The notes under the pieces were generated by a model. It saw only the letters and a program-made list of their open reading frames with translations. It searched no databases and had not been told where the DNA came from. DNA of 7,538 nt from Bacteriovoracaceae bacterium UBA2394. Lineage in GTDB: Bacteria; Bdellovibrionota; UBA2394. Where the stretch lies: positions 1-7,538 of the forward strand of contig DDSI01000060.1 of NCBI GenBank assembly GCA_002343335.1, in the 5' to 3' direction. Both the position numbers and the translations under genes were made by a program. Within the stretch, counting starts at the first letter, position 1; each line of letters begins with the position of its first letter. Positions 6,461-7,538 of the stretch are shown one piece after another.

Positions 6461-6721
6461 TCAGCGATAAGCATCCTTTCGATGCGCAATTTTGAGCACG
6501 TAGATCACCAGCTCGTTTCCAATAACATCGTAAATAATTCGATAAACACCCACCCTTACCCGGAATGCGTGAGCTTCGCCCTCTAGCTTCCTGCAACCGT
6601 CGGGAAATGGATCAATCGTTAACGATTCGAGTTTCGCCAGAATCCTTCGCAGATCTTGCTTTTGTAGTTTCTTGAGCGCCTTTTCCGCTGAACTGGAAAG
6701 AGAGATTCTATATCTTTTCAT
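6461..6721 (-). CDS. relE: RelE/ParE-superfamily toxin
   Basis: This 86-residue protein has the compact RelE/ParE fold pattern. It starts with the strand MKRYRISLSSSAEKAL, then a Lys-rich helical hairpin (KKLQKQDLRRILAKLESL), GCRKLEG, and the paired strands AFRVRVGVYRIIYDV and ELVIYVLKIAHRKDAYR. The C-terminal set (Arg54, Arg56, Arg61, His80, Arg81, Tyr85) corresponds to the basic and aromatic residues RelE toxins use for ribosome-dependent mRNA cleavage. The ATG at 6721 was chosen over an ORF start at 6772 because it gives the canonical N-terminus and overlaps the antitoxin end by 14 bases, typical of coupled toxin-antitoxin operons. Length is normal, and nothing suggests inactivation. Whether it acts as RelE (mRNA) or ParE (gyrase) is not decidable here; the sequence leans to RelE. 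Confidence 0.88.
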   Translation of the reverse strand: MKRYRISLSSSAEKALKKLQKQDLRRILAKLESLTIDPFPDGCRKLEGEAHAFRVRVGVYRIIYDVIGNELVIYVLKIAHRKDAYR

Positions 6722-6932
6722 CACGCTCAAGTTCTTTGACAATTTCGGACAGTGGGCGGGTAGGCTCCGCACGCAATTTTCTCAAATCAGCGATGTCTTC
6801 AATTTCTTCGAGTTTATCCAGAATTGCCTCCTGGATGAAATGTCCGATCTTAAGCCCTCGACTTTCGCAAGCTTCCTCGAGGGCCTTTTTCACTTTGGGG
6901 TGCACCTGTGTAGCCAACTGAACTTTCGACAT
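6708..6932 (-). CDS. RHH-type antitoxin (RelB-like) paired with the RelE-like toxin
   Basis: This 74-residue protein begins with a short beta strand (KVQLATQVHP) followed by two helices (KVKKALEEACESRGLKIGHFIQEAILDKLEEIE), the ribbon-helix-helix arrangement used for dimerisation and operator DNA binding. The charged C-terminal tail (ADLRKLRAEP to the end) is the part expected to wrap around and neutralise the toxin. It precedes the toxin gene and overlaps it by 14 bases, so both are translated from one message. A 28-bp palindrome ends directly at its start codon and is the likely operator for autorepression. No Shine-Dalgarno sequence is visible within that palindrome. The pair is a type II toxin-antitoxin module close to a tRNA gene, a frequent setting for horizontally acquired modules. 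Confidence 0.85.
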   Translation of the reverse strand: MSKVQLATQVHPKVKKALEEACESRGLKIGHFIQEAILDKLEEIEDIADLRKLRAEPTRPLSEIVKELERDEKI

Positions 6933-6960
6933 TTCTATAATTTACTAGAAATTTATAGAA
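6933..6960. promoter_or_regulatory. palindromic operator/promoter of the toxin-antitoxin operon
   Basis: A near-perfect inverted repeat, TTCTATAA at one end and TTATAGAA at the other with CTAG in the centre (28 bp overall), ends one base from the antitoxin ATG. Its position and symmetry suit an RHH antitoxin operator. It is also AT-rich enough to hold the -10 region, which would give a very short leader. Confidence 0.6.
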
Positions 6961-6967
6961 AATCAAG

Positions 6968-7044
6968 TGGGGTGCCCGATGGGATTTGAACCCACGACAG
7001 CCCGAGTCACAGTCGAGTGCTCTACCAACTGAGCTACGGGCACC
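6968..7044 (-). tRNA. tRNA-His (anticodon GTG)
   Basis: Read on the minus strand, the acceptor arm GTGCCCG pairs with CGGGCAC, the D-arm is GCTC-AGTTGGTA-GAGC, the anticodon stem is CTCGA/TCGGG around the loop CTGTGAC with anticodon GTG (complement at 7008-7010), and the T-arm is GTGGG-TTCAAAT-CCCAT. An extra G at the 5' end opposite C73 is the identity element of bacterial tRNA-His, and CCA is encoded at the 3' end (6968-6970). All stems are intact, so it should be functional. It lies just upstream of the toxin-antitoxin operon in the same orientation, and its own 5' flank carries partial copies of its 5' half. Confidence 0.95.
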
Positions 7045-7088
7045 ACGTACGTGCCATTCGATATCACAAGTAGCTCAGTTGGTAGAGC
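7019..7088. repeat. inverted copy of the tRNA-His D-arm
   Basis: The 19-base D-arm segment of tRNA-His (7019-7037) occurs again, inverted and identical, at 7070-7088 (GTAGCTCAGTTGGTAGAGC on the plus strand). The 32-base spacer holds the perfect palindrome CACGTACGTG (7044-7053). The copy lacks acceptor, anticodon and T arms, so it is a fragment. Confidence 0.85.
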
Positions 7089-7143
7089 TTTCGCTCTCCC
7101 TACTCTTGCGCGCCTCCGCGCGACACTGAGCTACGGGCACCAC
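7028..7143. repeat. direct repeat of the tRNA-His 5' end
   Basis: The sequence actgagctacgggcaccac at 7028-7046 (acceptor strand and start of the D-arm of tRNA-His plus two flanking bases) is repeated identically at 7125-7143. The second copy is a truncated 5' end of a tRNA-His-like gene on the minus strand, with unrelated GC-rich sequence replacing its remainder. Confidence 0.85.
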
Positions 7144-7325
7144 CTGCTCGACACCCTCCCCGAACCTAAAGCCCGGGGTCAGGAGCAGGAGTCGTATTTA
7201 CCTGAGCGGCTCGCCCATTTCTATCAGGAAAATGTTCCTCATTTCCTCTTAAACTCCATTGAAACCTGAATTTCGCTCCTTTAGGATCGAGGAGGCTTGG
7301 TTGGATCTCTCTCTATATAATATCT
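7045..7325. other. gene-free, highly structured interval between tRNA-His and nuoB
   Basis: No credible protein gene lies here. It holds the two tRNA fragments and a chain of hairpins: AGAGC/GCTCT with a GAAA loop on the minus strand (7084-7097), GCGCG/CGCGC (7108-7121), an outer 10-bp stem formed by the tRNA fragments (7070-7079 with 7125-7134), and a two-part stem-loop CCTGCTC/GAGCAGG (7143-7149 with 7183-7189) enclosing CCCCG/CGGGG (7158-7162 with 7174-7178). The remaining 135 bases to nuoB are unstructured and must contain its promoter. Whether the structured part is a transcribed RNA or tRNA debris cannot be told from sequence. Confidence 0.55.
7316..7321 (+). promoter_or_regulatory. possible -10 element just ahead of nuoB
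   Basis: A perfect TATAAT ends four bases before the nuoB ATG. If used, transcription would begin at or next to the start codon and the message would be leaderless. No matching -35 hexamer is seen at 16-18 bases, so this may be chance. Confidence 0.25.
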
Positions 7326-7538
7326 ATGAAAACACTTACTCCTCTGGAACAGCTTCCATTTTTTACCACTCAAATTAAGGCCGTCCTAAATTGGACGCGT
7401 AAAAACGCGCTGTGGCCGCTTCCTTTCGGAACCGCCTGCTGCGGAATCGAGTACATGGCCGTCGTCGGCTCGCACTACGACGTGTCTCGGTTCGGTGCGG
7501 AAGTCGTGCGCTTCTCCCCTCGGCAAGCGGACTTGCTG
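7326..7538 (+). CDS. nuoB: NADH-quinone oxidoreductase subunit B (partial, 5' end)
   Basis: The first 71 codons are present and the gene runs off the window. The sequence matches NuoB/PSST, the peripheral-arm subunit of respiratory complex I that carries iron-sulfur cluster N2 and lines the quinone site. The block [18 protein letters not shown] includes the tandem cysteines (38-39) that ligate N2, followed by the conserved [21 protein letters not shown]. The first 20 residues are variable as in other family members. The ATG at 7326 has no close ribosome site; the GAGGAGG at 7289-7295 is about 30 bases away and has no in-frame start near it. NuoA, the usual gene in front of nuoB, is absent: the next feature upstream is the tRNA-His region. 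The identification is secure. Confidence 0.96.
   Translation, partial: MKTLTPLEQLPFFTTQIKAVLNWTRKNALWPLPFGTACCGIEYMAVVGSHYDVSRFGAEVVRFSPRQADLL

Noticed and set aside
5946..6596. Longer, 216-residue version of the lipoprotein
   Set aside because: The extra 67 residues read through the region antisense to nothing useful, overlap the toxin gene and bury the signal peptide; the internal Met at 6395 gives a textbook lipoprotein start.
7070..7143. A second functional tRNA gene
   Set aside because: Only D-arm and acceptor fragments are present; no anticodon stem or T-arm can be built in either orientation.
7051..7269. 72-codon plus-strand ORF upstream of nuoB
   Set aside because: Its first part translates the inverted tRNA D-arm fragment (SSSVGRA is the typical false peptide of tRNA sequence), and the rest covers hairpins; no ribosome site.

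Overview
The window looks like chromosomal DNA of a free-living or predatory Gram-negative bacterium of moderate GC content. It holds two lipoproteins, a HAMP membrane protein, a complex I subunit and many small one-domain genes. The overall flavour (short lipoproteins with Ser/Gly-rich lipoboxes, PH/SHOCT and HAMP-only proteins, weak Shine-Dalgarno sites) is reminiscent of Bdellovibrionota or related former deltaproteobacteria, but no marker gene here proves this. It is a tentative inference.

Positions 1-2450 hold small envelope and stress genes: a DUF3817 membrane protein (+), a HAMP-only membrane protein (-), a bacterial PH-like/SHOCT protein (+), a lipoprotein (+) and a CsbD-like stress protein (-). 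Positions 2560-4150 hold a VOC-fold protein (-), the wreck of a PhnB-like VOC gene (+) and a complete SRAP/YedK-type protein that protects abasic sites (+).

Positions 4071-6960 are a run of minus-strand genes. Read in the direction of transcription they are: an RHH antitoxin and RelE-like toxin (overlapping, with a palindromic operator at the antitoxin start), a small lipoprotein, a short acidic peptide gene, and an asparagine-synthetase-like enzyme without the N-terminal glutaminase cysteine. The peptide ends in Thr-Gln followed by GAEPAFDESILGPLVS. This matches the lasso-peptide precursor pattern: Thr at -2 of the leader, Gly at core position 1, and an acidic residue at 7 or 8. The enzyme directly behind it has the architecture of a lasso cyclase (McjC-type). 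No leader-binding or leader-cleaving B protein is visible, so this is a candidate minimal or split RiPP locus and the most interesting thing in the window.

Positions 6968-7044 are a complete tRNA-His(GTG) gene (-) with encoded CCA and an extra 5' G. Behind it (7045-7190) lie a truncated direct copy and an inverted copy of its 5' acceptor/D-arm sequence, interleaved with GC-rich hairpins. This resembles debris from tRNA duplication, or an unrecognised structured RNA. The window ends in the first 71 codons of nuoB (+), with no nuoA in front of it.
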